From Magnaporthiopsis rhizophila (Eukaryota > Ascomycota > Sordariomycetes > Magnaporthales > Magnaporthaceae), in NCBI GenBank assembly GCA_003049465.1, contig PYSS01000055.1, positions 1 to 64,000 of the forward strand: DNA of 64,000 nt, read 5' to 3'. The position numbers were made by a program, and so were the translations under genes. Below the pieces are notes generated by a model. The model did not search any database. It had not been told where the DNA came from and saw only the letters and a program-made list of their open reading frames with translations. Within the stretch, counting starts at the first letter, position 1; each line of letters starts with the position of its first letter. This document shows positions 21,639 through 35,061 of the stretch, piece after piece.

Positions 21639-23890
21639 ATGTCTCTGCCTCCAGAAACGCAGCAGGCCGCCCAGCAGGCCGGAGGTGGTGTCAGCAGCGA
21701 AGCCCACTCCGTTCCGGCCCTCAATACCACTATCGTCACACACCTGACCAGGATCTACAAGGCCCACCAACATAAGGACACCCAGACCTGGTCCAAAGAG
21801 CAGATCGCAGCCTTTCTACGCCATGTCCAGGGCGACGCCGAGGACGCCAGCCCCTTGGCCGCGCGCGAAGAACTCGACTTGAATGGCTTCCTCGCATACA
21901 TGGCATCTCCGGCTTCCAGCTTCATCGACACCGCCAAGAACCAGGATCTCTCGTGGCCCCTCTCCAGCTACTTTATCAGTTCCAGCCACAACACTTACCT
22001 GACAGGCAACCAGCTTTACAGTCTTTCCAGCACAGACGCCTACAAGAACGTGCTCCTTCGCGGCTGCCGCTGCATCGAGATTGACGTCTGGGATGGTGAC
22101 GAGTCCGACGCGGAGGTCTCGAGCACTAGCAGCGCCGGCGATTCGGAGAAATATGCCAAGCGCAAGGAGCGCGTCAACAAGGTCAAGAAGAAGTTGCCCA
22201 AATCCCTGACTGCCCGCTTCAAGGATACATCACTAGGCAAGCGGCTCGGCCACTTCGTCGAGAGCAAGACTGAGCCCAAACAGCAGTCGCCCTCTTCCCA
22301 GTCGCCGACACCCACCCTCTCCAGCGTATCCGCTTCGGGGGGCGGTGACGCGGCCGGGGCGGGCCAGGAACCCGAGACCGTGCTGGAAAAGACCCCGACC
22401 CCCGAAGTCGGTGCCGTTGAGCCCAGAGTGTACCACGGCTACACTCTAACTAAAGACGTCCCATTTCGCGATGTTTGCTACGCCATCAGGGACTACGCTT
22501 TCACCACCTCGGACCTTCCCCTGATTGTGAGCCTCGAGGTGCATTGTAGACCGCAGCAGCAGCAGTGCATGGTTGATATCATGCAGGAGGCCTTCAGAGG
22601 GGTACGTAACTCCCCCCGCGGCCTCTATATCGAATGCCAGTCCTTGAGGGGAGCTTCCACTGAGATGAGACGCTGCAGTATCTGCTACCACAGCCAGAGG
22701 AGGACGCCAAAACGTTACCTGCTCCCGGGACACTGCGAAATAAAATCCTGATCAAGGTGAAATATGCTCCTCCGGGGCAGGAAGCCGAAATCACCGTGGC
22801 TCCCGTAGTTGAAGTTGTGGATGAAAATAAAGTCGCGCCGCCCGCCACGGAAGCACCGGACCAGAAGCCGAAAAAGAAGTCCAAAATCATTCAGGCCCTG
22901 AGCCAGTTGGGCATCTTTACACGCGGTGTGTCTTTCAAGAGCCTAACACAGCCCGAGGCAACGATGCCGACACACATCTTTTCGCTTTCCGAAAAGGGTG
23001 TCCTAGAAGTGCACGAGAAGTCTGCCAAAGCTCTTTTTGACCACAACAAACACTTCTTAATGAGGGCGTACCCTTCGGGCTTACGAATCAAGTCCTCCAA
23101 CCTCGACCCAGTAGTGTTCTGGAGGAAGGGGATCCAAGTCGTCGCGCTCAACTGGCAGAACTGGGATGAGGGCATGATGCTCAACGAGGGCATGTTTGCG
23201 GGCACAGGCGGATATGTGCTCAAGCCTGAAGGTCAGTGTCGGGCCCTTTGGGACGATATCCTACCACAAGCGTCGTGGAAAGGAAGACGTGACCGGACTC
23301 GGGCTATGCTGACATCCCACCTACCTATGGCAGGCTACAGGGGTACCAAGACGCAGCAGGGCGCAGGCGACCCGACCAAGGGCGAGACGCAAGCCACGGC
23401 CGTGGCCCACCGCACGCTGGACCTGACGGTCGAGGTGCTTGCGGGCCAGGACCTGCCGCTGCCGTCGGGCGACGAGAACCCAAAGTCGTTCCGCCCCTAC
23501 GTCAAGGTGGAGCTGCACGTCGAGGAGCCGGGTGAGCGACACGGCGGTGGCGGCCCCGGCGGCGACGGGCCCGGGAACGCGGCACCCGCGGTGGAGGCCA
23601 GGGAGAAGGAGGGCGAGTACAAGCTCAAGACCAAGACGCAGCGCGGCGTGGACCCGGACTTTGGCGGCGAGGCGCTCCGCTTCGTCGCCGTACCCGGCGT
23701 CGTCGAGGAGCTCTCGTTTGTGCGCCTCACGGTGCGCGACGACGAACTCGGCCGCGACGACCTCGCGGCCTGGGCGTGCGTCCGCCTCGACCGCCTCCGC
23801 GTGGGGTACCGTCTCGTGCGCCTCATGGACGCCAAGGGGATGGAGACCAAGGGGCTGATATTGGTCAAGATCGCAAAGAAGCTGTATTAG
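21639..23890 (+). CDS. Phosphoinositide-specific phospholipase C
   Basis: Three exons, 21639-22601, 22670-23231 and 23334-23890 (introns 68 and 102 nt), give 693 aa. The enzyme cleaves PIP2 to IP3 and diacylglycerol. In order: a short EF-hand-like region (about residues 30-95), the X half of the TIM barrel (SSHNTYLTGNQL with catalytic His117, RGCRCIEIDVWDG), then a low-complexity insert of roughly 100 residues rich in Lys, Ser and Pro, then PRVYHGYTLT and SLEVHC with the second catalytic His (302), the Y half (AYPSGLRIKSSNLDP, FWRKGIQVVALNWQ) and a C-terminal C2 domain (TLDLTVEVLAGQDLPLP). No PH domain. The insert sits inside the X half rather than at the usual X-Y boundary, a layout I recall from other filamentous fungi. 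Intron 2 is in frame and stop-free. The splice after AGAGGG joins to ACGCTGCAG. The ATG at 21639 is the first in frame. Confidence 0.94.
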
Positions 23891-24403
23891 GCTGGGGCAC
23901 TCGGGGGTGTGTCATTCATTGAGAGGCTCTTATTTTCATCCGCAATGCAGGCGAGCATACATTTTTTAGCATCCGATAGTCTCCGTGTTGGGTTAGCTAT
24001 TGCCTGCCCACGTAAACCTGATGTAGATTTCAACAGGTTATACGGCCGTACATGCATCGTATGAGTGTCATGCCAGTAGTCCCCTATACATGTTGATTGT
24101 TTACAAAAAAAAAAAAAAAAAAAAAAAGGCCAGTATAACCGCACCATTATTGTGGCAAGATCAACGCCAAAAAGAAAAACAAGAATAACATAATAGACGC
24201 TGACCTTCCCGCAGTTGGTATACTTTCCACGCCTCGTCCGAGTGATGTACGCATGCCAACGTTTTAAATAGTAAAATAAATTATAAGAAGAAACCCCGCA
24301 GCGCCGTCACTCCCTGCCCGATCCGACGATAATTCCAATCCACATACGTCCCTTCTAATAGAGAAATGGTAGACATAAATGAAAAGAATAATAAAACCCA
24401 GGC
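23891..24403. other. 3'-3' intergenic, PLC/ARP8
   Basis: 513 nt between convergent genes, with a poly-A run at 24105-24127. No gene seen. Confidence 0.5.
24105..24127. repeat. Poly-A tract (23 nt)
   Basis: Uninterrupted A run in noncoding DNA. Confidence 0.8.
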
Positions 24404-26806
24404 TCACCAAGCCCACAAAACCTTGTGATGCAGCACCCTCGCACCCAGCCTCTCAACCTCGTGCGGCGTTATCCACGAGTCGTTGGTGGGCAGCTTCGCA
24501 AAGACGCTGGCGCCCTTCCAGACGACGACCTGCTCGTCCATGTCGCGGGCGCTGCGGCTGACGAGGATGCGGTCCAGCAAGTCCGGGCGGCGGGCCTTGA
24601 GCCTCTCCTCGAGGAAGGGGGCAAAGTTTGGGATCTTTGCGCCGCCGCCGATGACCATGATGGACCCGAGCAGGTCGCGCAGCTTCTTGTCCTCGCCCTT
24701 GGCCGCGTTCTGGATCGACATCATGATGGCGATGTCGAGCGGCACCACGGGCAGCACCGAGTCGCGCTCCACCGCGAGCGCCTTTTGCGTCCGCGCCAGG
24801 CTCTCGACGAACAGGACGGGAGGAGGGGCCGCCGCCTGCTGCTGGCCCGCCGCGCCCGTTCCGTTGGCGAAACCCGCCGGCCCGCCGAACGACGGAGCCG
24901 GGGTGCCGCCGTTCCTGCCGCTGGGTGCCGGGCTGCCCGCGCCGTTGGTGTCCCTGCCGCCGGCGGTAAACACAAAGGGTGCTGGGACGGGGGTGCTGGC
25001 CCCCTCCGGGGCTGGCGACGGTGCGTTGGAACCCAGCGGCGTGCCGTTCGCGTCGGCGCCGCCGCGGTTGAGGTAGTTGAACGGCTGAGGCTTCTCCTTG
25101 CCAGGCGTCGGCATCTCCTGCGAAGCCCCGTTGGTCGTGGCCGCCCCGATCGTGGGTTTGACGTGGGCCAAGGCGGCAAACTGGGCGGCTGACGTCGGGT
25201 CGTCTGGATACTCGACATCGTAGGCGTTGTAGGACCGGTCGATGAGTTTCCTCCGGCCACGGAGCTTGGTGCTGTTGTCGAAGATGGACGGGTCGAAGAA
25301 GCCCATTGATGCCAGCAGGCCTTGGTCGTACAGCTTGAAGCTGTATTTCTGGGTCGGCTGGTTGGGCGCGCGCACGTGGAATGTGTTCTCGACCACCTTG
25401 ATGTTCTCCTGCGACAGCGTCGCGTACTTGATCTTGAGCTCCTCGGCTAGCAAGAAGTCGTAGCGTCGCCGCAGGTTGATGTCCTCGTAAGGCAGGTTGT
25501 CGTACAGCATCATCTTGACGAAGGTCTCGGTCACGTCGTAGCCGCCATACTTGAGGTTCACGCGCGAGTCCTCGACACAAAGGCCGTCCTCGACGCACGT
25601 GATGGACGTCTTCTGCGCACCCACGTCGACGATACAGGCCTGGGTGTAGCCAGCGCCAAAGGTGGCCGCCATGCTCTCCTGGATGAAGCAGACCTTGCTG
25701 AACTCGAACCAGGTCATGCACGACCGCATGGCCGCCTCGACGTACTTCTTGTCGTACAGGTCTGGGATCACAAAGACGCACGAGTACTGCGGCCATGTGC
25801 TGATGCGCGTCAGCCCCAGCTCCTGACGAATCGCCCTGTCTAGGATGGTCTCGAAGTCGTCGTAGAGCCGCTCGGCCGACGTGTACTCGTCCTCGTTCAG
25901 CCACCCCGATTGTATCGGCCACCAGAGCTTGAACTTGGGTGTGGAGTCGTTGGGGATCAACTGCGCTTGCTGTCCAATAAAGCAGGCTGCGACAGACGAC
26001 GGATCCTCGCCCGAGTCCACGTCGGTCCACTCGACCTCGATGGGGTCGTTGTGCTTCGGAATCGCCTCGGCCTTGGTGCGACGGTTGAAGTTCTGGACGA
26101 GCTCCTTGGAGTTTGGCAGGACTTTGCGCTTGTTTGCGCGCATGTCGACCTTGAGGTCGTTGCTGACCTTCTGGTACTTCTTGGACCACTCCTCGCCGTA
26201 CATGTGCTCCTGTGTCGAGGCCTCGAACTGGCGGCGCGGCAGCGCCTCGTGCTCCTCGTCCTCGGTCTGGGGCCACTTTGTCGCGACGACCATGGGAACT
26301 GTCTTGGGCAGGGCGTCGCTGGCAAAGCCGATGCGCAGGTTTTGGCTGCCGGGATGGATGACAATGATCTTGGACGGATCGAGCGCGGCCGGAGCCGGGG
26401 CGGGGCCGTCATCGGCGGGCTGGTCAGGGGGCAACGGGAGGTCGCCATGTTGGTTGAGGGCGCGGTCGCGATCCTTGGCGTTCTGCACCAGCCTGTCGCG
26501 CGTCGCATCGCCCTGGAGACGGAGCGCCAGGATCTGGTCATCGCGCTTCATGTACTCTCTTCCAAGCTGTCAGCAGCGAAACGGTCAGGAAACGGCGGCG
26601 ACGGCGGAGGCGGGCGTACGTGTAGTAGTTTTTTTGGTTGATCTGCGGGACATCAGGCCAGCTCGACTGCTTCATGCCATTGTCGGTACGCTCCAGTCCT
26701 GTGGATAATGCTCGTCAGCCAAGGAATAGGCAAAAGACTACGGCGCGACATGCGCGACACACTCACCTTCCCTAAGGAGGACGCGCTCGCTGACTTTGCC
26801 GACCAT
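24404..26806 (-). CDS. ARP8: Actin-related protein 8 (INO80 complex)
   Basis: Three exons, 26806-26767, 26698-26620 and 26558-24404 (introns 68 and 61 nt), give 757 aa. The two small first exons supply MVGKVSERVLLREGLERTDNG and the conserved QSSWPDVPQINQKNYYTEYMKRDDQ junction. Arp8 is a nuclear actin-fold subunit of the INO80 chromatin remodeller that, with Arp4 and actin, engages linker DNA. Actin-fold pieces: IIVIHPGSQNLRIGFASD (phosphate-1-like), SMAATFGAGYTQACIVDVGAQKTSITCVEDG (phosphate-2-like), and VIGGGAKIPNFAPFLEERL near the C terminus. A long Gly/Ala/Pro/Asn-rich low-complexity insert (about residues 490-600) interrupts the actin fold, as is common in Arp8. The second acceptor is AAG rather than CAG/TAG. 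Strong family match. Confidence 0.95.
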
Positions 26807-29380
26807 CTTGACAGCTCCTGTTGCGGCTGTGTCGCGGTCAAGTGGCAGCTAGCGGATGCTGCGGATGGGCAGGGTGACGGGTTTGTTGCATGGGAGTTTG
26901 GGGCTCTGGTCGGAGAATCGGAGGCGGAGTTGCAGAAGAACTAGTGGTGGACAATTTTGAGGTTCCAGCTCCGCTCAATTGCACTCAACTTGGGCCGTTC
27001 TGGACCTCAACCGTCGCACACGGCCGGTGAGCTTCTCTGCTCGACAAGCTGAACTGGAAAATAATGGATCCCTGCACGGCGTGGAAATCATCTCCAGATT
27101 AGACCGATTCGCTCTAGCTCACAATTCAGGCCCCGCCTACCGACGACGGCTTGTGGGTCTCAGCCTTTTCGTGAACCTTTATCAAGCCACACTGCCTGCT
27201 CACCTACCTCGGCGCACCCGAGCAGCAAACTTCCAGGTGGTGAGGCTACACGAAAAACACCTGGATACAGACGCGTAAGGAATGGACTTCGATGCGCCGG
27301 TCGAATGGGTAGATCACGCATGACTATACTTATTGGCGCTATTAATTTGAGGCTGACAACTTATACTTGGCGTTATATCGCAAAGCGATGGTTTCCCCGC
27401 ACAGAAGGAAGGCACTGCGAAAGTGAACCTAGGCACTCTGGCTCTCGCATCCGTCTCTTGATCAATAAACTTGCCATCCGAACCCGGTTTGCGCTTGCTA
27501 CCGACATACCCCGACCTGAAAGACCCGTAGACGCTAGGATAAACTATAGCTACCCTAGCGAAGAGGACAAGCAGGGGTTATGAGGTATGTGCCTAATATG
27601 GCCGGAGTGTCTGGATACGTGGTGCGTATCTACGCTGGAACTGCCGTGCCAGAAACTCATTGCAGAGGGGTAATTGGAGAATGTCTCCCCAAGGGACGAC
27701 ACGGCGCCGAGATGCCATCTCTTTCCTGACCCAGCTCCCGACAACACATCCACGGCGATATATTATCTAGCGTATGAACCGTATATCAGTTACCGGCGCA
27801 CAGGAGTATAGATCTCCCTTCGTGCTGCCGAGCTTGCCCGCCAGCCAGCCTCGGTCGCATGCACCTTTGCCGTGCCTGGAGAGCGACAGTGGCAGGTACG
27901 GATTAATCGACCACGGTACCAAAGCAGGACAACAATACACAGATACGGCCGTGTCAAGCACAAGAATAACAGCCGCTTCTCTTCCGCTGACCGGCTGAAA
28001 CCTCTGTGCTATGCACGAGCACCGCAGCGAAGTGGCGTCATAATGTCTGCCAATATCCAATATCGCTAGCGACCCATCAGACCCGAACACCCAACCCAGC
28101 AGCGTGCCCCCACAAGATTCAAGCCGTCGACAGAGATGTACTTGAATGGTGGTGCGGGGTGGCCCGAGGCGGCATTGCCTGGAATTCACGCCATGTTACT
28201 GGACAAGGCTGTACCTAAATATAGGAGCCTGCAGGTTGCGACATCCACAGCCCGGAGCAGTATGTAGACATCTGGACCTGGGACATAACTACCGACCCTT
28301 GTCATGCTTAAGTCGGACTACGCAGCCGACCTAGCTGAAGACACATGCGTTGTCTGGCGGTAGATCGGATGACAGGCGTGTGACGGCCACCTAAAGGGGT
28401 GCGCAACTAAGAAGTGTCGGGAACATGCGGGGTGCATGGTTACCATAAAGGCTTGATGGCCACACTAGCCGTATAAATACATATGCATCGCCGACTATCA
28501 TCGCATGGTTACACTGATGTCTTTGAGAATGTGGGCTGAAGCTTTTGAGGGTGTGATCAGTGTGATCACATGCGGTCTTCTAAAACGGACTTGTGTGTGC
28601 TTTCTTTATACCGGAAACGAATAGGCAATGCAGCTATCGCCCCGCAGAGTGACAGCGCCTAAGTGGCTGCTTGCCTCATGCAGTGGCAAGTTCCGAGTGC
28701 GATGGCGAGTGTTGCGCATAGGGGAGTAGATGGATGGTGATGTAATGCAATTCCAGGTAAGGACCATCGGCGGCTACCTAAACCTGAGATCAGTTGCTGT
28801 TGATCTTGTGGAAGAAATGCCGAGAGGAAAGCGAACACGGCTGCGTGATTTACTTTCCTGGCTGATAGAGAGCTGCTCGGCATCGAGGTCCGAGCCGAGC
28901 TTCATGCGAATGCATTGATGCATCCGCATTTCCGCGCACGCAGGTCGGTCGAGGGTAGAGTTTCCTCGGCAGTTGGCTGCATTCGAATCAACCTGGAGGC
29001 TGAAGGAAGCTGAAGCGGAAGCGAGTGGCAGATAGCTTCAGGCGAAGACGGGAATGGAAGGCATGGGTGAATCACTCTAATCTCGCTCGCCACGCGGGGT
29101 CACCTGACGGGACGAGCGAACTCACCGATGACGTATGCGCGAGCTGACAAGGCAACCACAGTCCTCACGACAAGCGAACACGCTTGTGGCACGTATGTGT
29201 CCTCCTCCCCAGACAGACGAATCAAAGGACTGCATTAAAGCAGGCATCAATAAACCACCCCCGCGATATTTTGTTTATGTCGAGTTGAAACATTCACTCT
29301 CCTGCCTCGGAGATCATTGCAATCTGGCCCATCCACCTCGAAATAGACCGCATAAGCATCATCGCCCAGCACACCACACC
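26807..29380. other. Intergenic, 2.6 kb, no gene seen
   Basis: Between ARP8 (start, -) and the proline-rich gene (start, +). The middle (about 27.3-28.6 kb) is less GC-rich than flanking genes and broken by stops in all frames. It may contain decayed repeats, but I could not identify any family. Confidence 0.4.
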
Positions 29381-30061
29381 ATGCCGCCGATCCCCATCTA
29401 CACGAAGAGCCCCATAAACGCCAACAAGGCGTCTGGGGTCACACCGCAGACTGCTGCTGGCGAGGCTGAGAAGCAGCCCGCACCTCAGGCGCCGCCCGTC
29501 ACGACAACCACAGCGGTCAGCGACCAGCCCACTCGGACCTCTGCGTACCCGCCAGCCCAGCCAGGTGCGGTCCCATCCATCCCGGCTCCCACGGGCTCCC
29601 TCACAGGAGCGGCTGGTTCACCGCCGGCTCCGCAGCCGGGAGCAGTGCCACCTCCTCCCAGGGGCGGCGAGGTGTACCAACCGCCGGCGCCACCGGAGCC
29701 GACTGCGGCCCCGCAATATCCTCCTCCGCAGATGTCCATCCCAAGCCCGGCGGCGCCTCTCCATTACGGCGGCACAGCGACTGCCACTGGACCACCGCCA
29801 GGAAGGGGAAACACTGGCGTCACGCAACTGCCGACAGGCGGAGCCCCAGGCACAGTCACGGGCAGTTACCCGCACCCCAACAATGCCATCTCATCTCCCT
29901 ACGCGGGCCAGTACCAACCCTACCAGGGCGGTGCGCCAGCTCCAAGCGACGACGGCCAGGGCGAGGGGGTGTGGGACTCTGCCAAGAAGTACATGCAGGC
30001 CGCCGGCAGCAAGCTCTCTGCCGCCGAGTCCGAGGTGTGGAAGAGAATCAACAAGCAATAG
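29381..30061 (+). CDS. Small proline-rich protein, unknown function
   Basis: Single exon, 226 aa, starting at CACACCATGCCG. The N terminus (MPPIPIYTKSPINANKASG) and the C terminus (WDSAKKYMQAAGSKLSAAESEVWKRINK) look ordered; the C-terminal stretch could form an amphipathic helix. Everything between is Pro/Ala/Gly/Thr-rich and probably disordered, with PPP runs and YPPAQPGAV/PAPQPGAV near-repeats. No signal peptide or membrane segment. I believe similar proteins with conserved ends occur in other Pezizomycotina, but their function is not known to me. The longer open frame from 29135 is less likely because the downstream ATG has the better context. Confidence 0.7.
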   Translation: MPPIPIYTKSPINANKASGVTPQTAAGEAEKQPAPQAPPVTTTTAVSDQPTRTSAYPPAQPGAVPSIPAPTGSLTGAAGSPPAPQPGAVPPPPRGGEVYQPPAPPEPTAAPQYPPPQMSIPSPAAPLHYGGTATATGPPPGRGNTGVTQLPTGGAPGTVTGSYPHPNNAISSPYAGQYQPYQGGAPAPSDDGQGEGVWDSAKKYMQAAGSKLSAAESEVWKRINKQ

Positions 30062-31251
30062 GTAGGAGTAGTCGGCGGGTGCGTCCCCGGACGAGAACGG
30101 GGCTTATCGAAATCAAAGGGGAACGCACCCAGGAGAATCGGCATCTGTGAGATCTAGCGCAGCAGGTAGTGGCAAATGCGAGGGCGAAGGAAGTCGAGTT
30201 CAAGGAGCCGCATTTCGACATGGCCACGATGTCGCCATGATGGTTGCAATGTCATTTCAAAAGAGACCAGCTTGCCGGGACTCAGCCCCACGGTTCAATG
30301 GGCCGACCTCTCCAGCTGCACTCAGCCCCTTTTTTTTGGGCGCGGGACGACGAGGCTCAGGAGGAGGCGAGTGGGCAAGCGCACCTCTGTGCGCATCTGG
30401 AATTTGGTTTGCTGCGCCCCTTGAACCAATGAATGTGGAAGGGGTGACGGGGCTGAGCTGAACATCAAACACGTCGATAAGACCCTAGGCTTTGCGATTA
30501 ACAGAAAAGAAGGGGAAAAAAAGAAATGGATAAAACGACAAAAACCTCTCGACCAAATAAACAGCCCCAAACGCATCAACAATCCTACGCTGGGAAGTTT
30601 CGTTTGTGGACTCGCCCAGACAAGGACCAGAAAATAGGGAGACAGATGGAGGGAAAAATCCTGCCGAGAAACCAAACAGTTCATCGGGGCTTTTTTTTTA
30701 TTATTATTATTCATTCTTTTTTTGGTCTCCGCCAGCGGACGGACGCGATCCAAGATCCAAGGAGATTAACCCAGGAAACAAGGCCAAAAAAAACGCAATA
30801 GAAACAAGGTCGATACGGGCGTAAAGCATGAATTATCGCCACCGGGGGCCCTGTCGAGGCCGATGAAGAACGAAGCCCTAAAGGAGAGGGATACGAACAA
30901 CGGCCGCCAGGGTTTTGCTCCTGCCACTTGCCTATTACGCTATGGCGGGATCCAGGAGAACGGGCAGTCTGCCTTGATCAGGAACCCGGGAGGTTGGGCT
31001 TGTGCTTGGACTAGTGACGATTTGAACCCGAGATGGAGCCGCGTCGCCATCGGGTACCTAGGTTAGCGCAAGTAATGCGAAGCCGTCCGTAGCCCTCGAC
31101 ATGCCTTGCCTTGGCCCATGCTCCTCATCCTCCCCGTCCTCGTCAGCTCCGCCCCGCCGCCCCAGCACCGATGGGGGATTTTGTCGCGTCATCAACCGGG
31201 GGAGGGGAACGAGGACAGCACAAAGGCGCGACGGCCAGCCTGGGTTTGTGG

Positions 31252-31272
31252 TTTTTTTTTTTTTTTTTTTTT
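31252..31272. repeat. Poly-T tract (21 nt)
   Basis: Uninterrupted T run in noncoding DNA. Confidence 0.8.
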
Positions 31273-33524
31273 GTCAACAGCCTAGCCGGAACCACAAACA
31301 AGGCAGCCAACCGGATAAGAGCTCACCACCACTCGGCGGCGCGGGCAACAAAAACGGAGCAGCAGCAATTTCCCAATCCGGCGGGCGTTGTAATGCGTCC
31401 GAAACAGCCCTGCTCCTTGTTCACGGTATGTCCGGACAGGGGCAGATGGACCAAGGGGAGAGAGAAGGGAGGGGAGGGGCCCACAGAACAAGTCATCGAA
31501 TGCGCGTAGAAGCTGGGTAGATCCTTTCGTTCGTTACCTTTTGCCCGCTCGGGCTAGATTGGTTGCCGTCGGCCGTCCCAGTCAGCCTGGCTAGGCTGCC
31601 TCCACACGGGAGAGTGGGTTTGGGGTTGGTTATAGGAAAAAGGATTTCTCAATGATGTGAGGTGGATGTGCGGCTAATCCAATCGCGCTTCCCCGCTACC
31701 CGCCACTGTGTAGAGCTTCGTTACAGCCTTTCCGTCGCGTGAAGGCCGCAACCAGACGCCAACATGAGTCGCATCCCCGCCCTATATCCGCGGGGAGGGG
31801 CCCCGTGGTGGACCGGAAAATCCGGGCTGTATTTCTTTTTTTTTTTTTATCATCCTTTTTTTTTCTCCGTCAAAGTTGAAGGGAAAAGCAAAAGGCAAGA
31901 GAGGTGTGTATCGTCGGGGTTGCAGCCAATCCCAGCGAGACGTGGTATTCCCACCCCCTTGGTAGGGATAGGAAACGGGAGGAGAAACGAGACGAGGTGG
32001 TTTCCAAAACCGCGTACGCCACAACCATCTAAAGATAGAAATCGGGAATAGAGAACCGGACGAGATGGAAACCAAGTGCGCAAAAAAACCGAGAGTGTGG
32101 AGTCTTTTGTCTTTGCTGACTGGCGTTTGTCTAATCGAGGGACCTCGATTCTCAGCCGTGGGTGGTGGCAAAGCGGTAGTTGAATTTCTGAGGACGGACA
32201 TTGCAGATGCACCTGCTCAGCGCTTGCGGAGATGGGGACGTGCATTAGCCTGGGGACTCACTTCTCAGCTCGCATGCACAACATCAGCAAACCAGCTGCA
32301 GGGATGATTGGTGCCCTGTTCGTGGTACCTGCATCCATCTCATGAGCGCGGTAGTTTCGACCCGCGTCCCTTGCTCACGGCAAATCAAGAGCAGGCCCAG
32401 CTTCTCGGCCACAAGGCAAGGGATCGCCCCGAGTTCATCCAGACAAAAAGAAAGAAAGACCTTGTCCCACTTTTGCTTCGGTCATCTTATCCTCTCATCC
32501 AGTCTCGGTCCAACGACGAGGCTGGTACAAGCGCGAACCAGCCAACACAAGCGAGCCGAGGCCTTCTTTTGGCAGAGGGACCGCATGACGATAATAATTA
32601 AAAGTGCGTCGATGTGGGGTATAAAATGAGGATTTAAAATGGGCCGCAAGGCGCAGCCAACCTAGATCGCGGCTGCGTGACTGGCTCGAAAGGACCTTGC
32701 AGCTGGGGTACAGTACTGCAGGTAGGCATTAACCTGGTGCACATATCAGGCAGGCATTTAGATGGAATGGGCTTACCAACCAGCCCTAGCTCCCCTGACC
32801 AAGAGGAGAAGGGATGATGGCGCGGCTGGGAGACGCGTACACAGTAAGTAACTGTGTGTAGGCACCGAGATCCGACGGCTGCCGCTGAGAACTCGACCGC
32901 CGCTCGGACGGCACACACAGGGAGAGCCACCTGCAAGGTTGACGGACTTGCACATACAGGAAAGACAGGATGTGAGTAATTTAATTGTGGCACTGGCAGT
33001 TAGTCACAGACGAAGCCCGCAGCTCGTGTGGGCGGGAGCCGCGCCGGAGACAGGAAGAGATCCAGGTCAAGGTAGGCAGGCAAACTATCTGGTCGTTGTG
33101 CCTGGGTCTGGTGATGCTCGCCAAGCGAGGGCTCGGAAGGCAGACTTGGGCCGACGCCGACTTTTTTGAGCTACGGTGTGGACCACGCCAAAGAGGAGCA
33201 AGCGGGTGTCTGTGTGTCGACTACGTTGCAGCACTAACAGCTTCTTTTTTTCTCCTTCCTGCTTGGCGGATTGCTTTGAACAAGGATGGGGCAGGCTGAT
33301 GCAGCCGTCAGCCAACGTGCAGTTTTAGCAGCCGTGCATCGTCCGTCCTTTCTGGAATGTCGAATCCCGCCAGTGTTGCCGGCGTCGCCGGTGGAGAGCA
33401 AGACGAGCTAAAAGTTGGAAACTCGCAAGAGCTGGATCGACGACCTCCTGATGCCTGACGGCGGGGCAAACACTTTGTGACCATCTTGCCGATGGTTTGT
33501 GTCGAGGGGCAGGAGAACAAAAAA

Positions 33525-33545
33525 AGAGAGAGAGAGAGAGAGAGA
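33525..33545. repeat. (GA)n microsatellite
   Basis: About ten GA units directly after an A run. Confidence 0.8.
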
Positions 33546-35040
33546 AAGAATTACAAAACAATCCGGTGGATCGCCGAGCTCGTCAAACAAAGCCAAGTTG
33601 GAAAGACACACGAAATTCAAAATGCAAGGGTTTGGGCGGCGCGTGTTGAGAGAGCATGTGTGTAGCGGCTCACCCATACACAACCGAGGGAAAATCAGGA
33701 GCCGGTTCAGGAGTTGTTGGGCTGACGAGGGTGGCTCGAGGTTCTTGCTCGCTTCAATTGCGTGTGCCACACACACACATACAGGGTAACCGCGTCAACG
33801 ACGCACCCGACGCCGTTGAGCCGTGGCAAGCAAGGGTTACGCAAAAAGGGGACCACCGACCAACAGTGCAAGAAAAGAAAACCCCCCTCCCGAAATGTTA
33901 TGAATCCGTGACAAAAAAGAGTGGTTGACACTGCCCCCTCTTTTTCGGATGGTTAGAGCCGGGCTGTGACGTCGGGGTGGTTGGCTGACGATGCTGACAG
34001 ATGCCGTCTCGGGCTCCCACAAACTTGGGGAAAGCCCGAAGCGCTTCGCAGCCCGCCCAGACAGGCCGCTAAATTACTCGATACCGAACCGTGGCAGCTG
34101 TCAAATATCAACAAGGGACATGCTGTTTCCCGTTGGCTAGGCATCGCAACCGAGCGAAACCGAGCTCCTTCCCGGGGCTATTTTTTGGTGCCGCACGGTG
34201 GACCACGGTCGCGGCAACGTGTGGGCGCCGCGGGGTTTTGGCGACCGACGGATACTTTTCTTTGCCATGGTTTCGTTCGCCTGCGGCCGGGTGTGGTATG
34301 GTATGGTAGCGTAGCCTCGAAGGCGGGTGTCACCTGATGGCGCCTCTCGTCTATTTGGCGTTCCCCTCGTCATTGGCGTGGTGACGACAGGGCCTTGTGG
34401 CGGCCGACACCACACGTCCAGTCGCGACGTACGGGCGGGCGGGGGTGTGCGGACCCTTTTGTCTGTAACAGATCTGAGACGGGACGGGGGAATGCTGTCA
34501 GCAGCCCCCTGCCCCAAACCATGATGGGCTGGCTTTTCTTTCGCCCGTCCCGCACCGGCTCGTGCTCGTCGGACCAACCAGTTCGGGCGAAGAAAGCGGC
34601 TTCCCCCACCCATCTTGCAGTCCAGTCTGCGGGTTGGAGGGTGGGTTGCACTGCAGCAGCAAAGCCCCTGCGTCGTCGCCGGGCCACTGCCCAATCACAG
34701 CCGCCACGGCGGTGAGTTAAAAGTTGACCTCAAACGGAGAACCCGCTTTTATTTTTCAACGTCAAGTCGTTCAACTGCTCAGTATATGCCCTTTTATCCC
34801 ATTCCCATATACCCTCTTTAGCTCTCTGGTTCATCCCTTCATCCGCTGCACAACTCCAACTGCGGGCATCGGTTGGCTGAGAGCCAGTCGACCGGCGCGA
34901 TGCAGGGGTTGTTCAAAAGAAAGCAAAGAAAACAAGAGACGACGAATCGAATGTTCGACCGGCCTAGACTGGTCTGGAATCGGCCCTCCAAAACTTGCAG
35001 CTTTTTCTTTCCCAGCTCGAGCGGGTAAATTCAGATCGAA

Positions 35041-35061
35041 TGTGTGTGTGTGTGTGTGTGT
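35041..35061. repeat. (TG)n microsatellite
   Basis: Ten TG units. On either strand it yields only dipeptide artefacts. Confidence 0.85.

Noticed and set aside
30995..31050. GATTTGAACCCGAGATGG, which resembles a tRNA T-arm on the minus strand
   Set aside because: The flanks do not form a T stem or a matching acceptor stem, and no A-box was found at the right distance.
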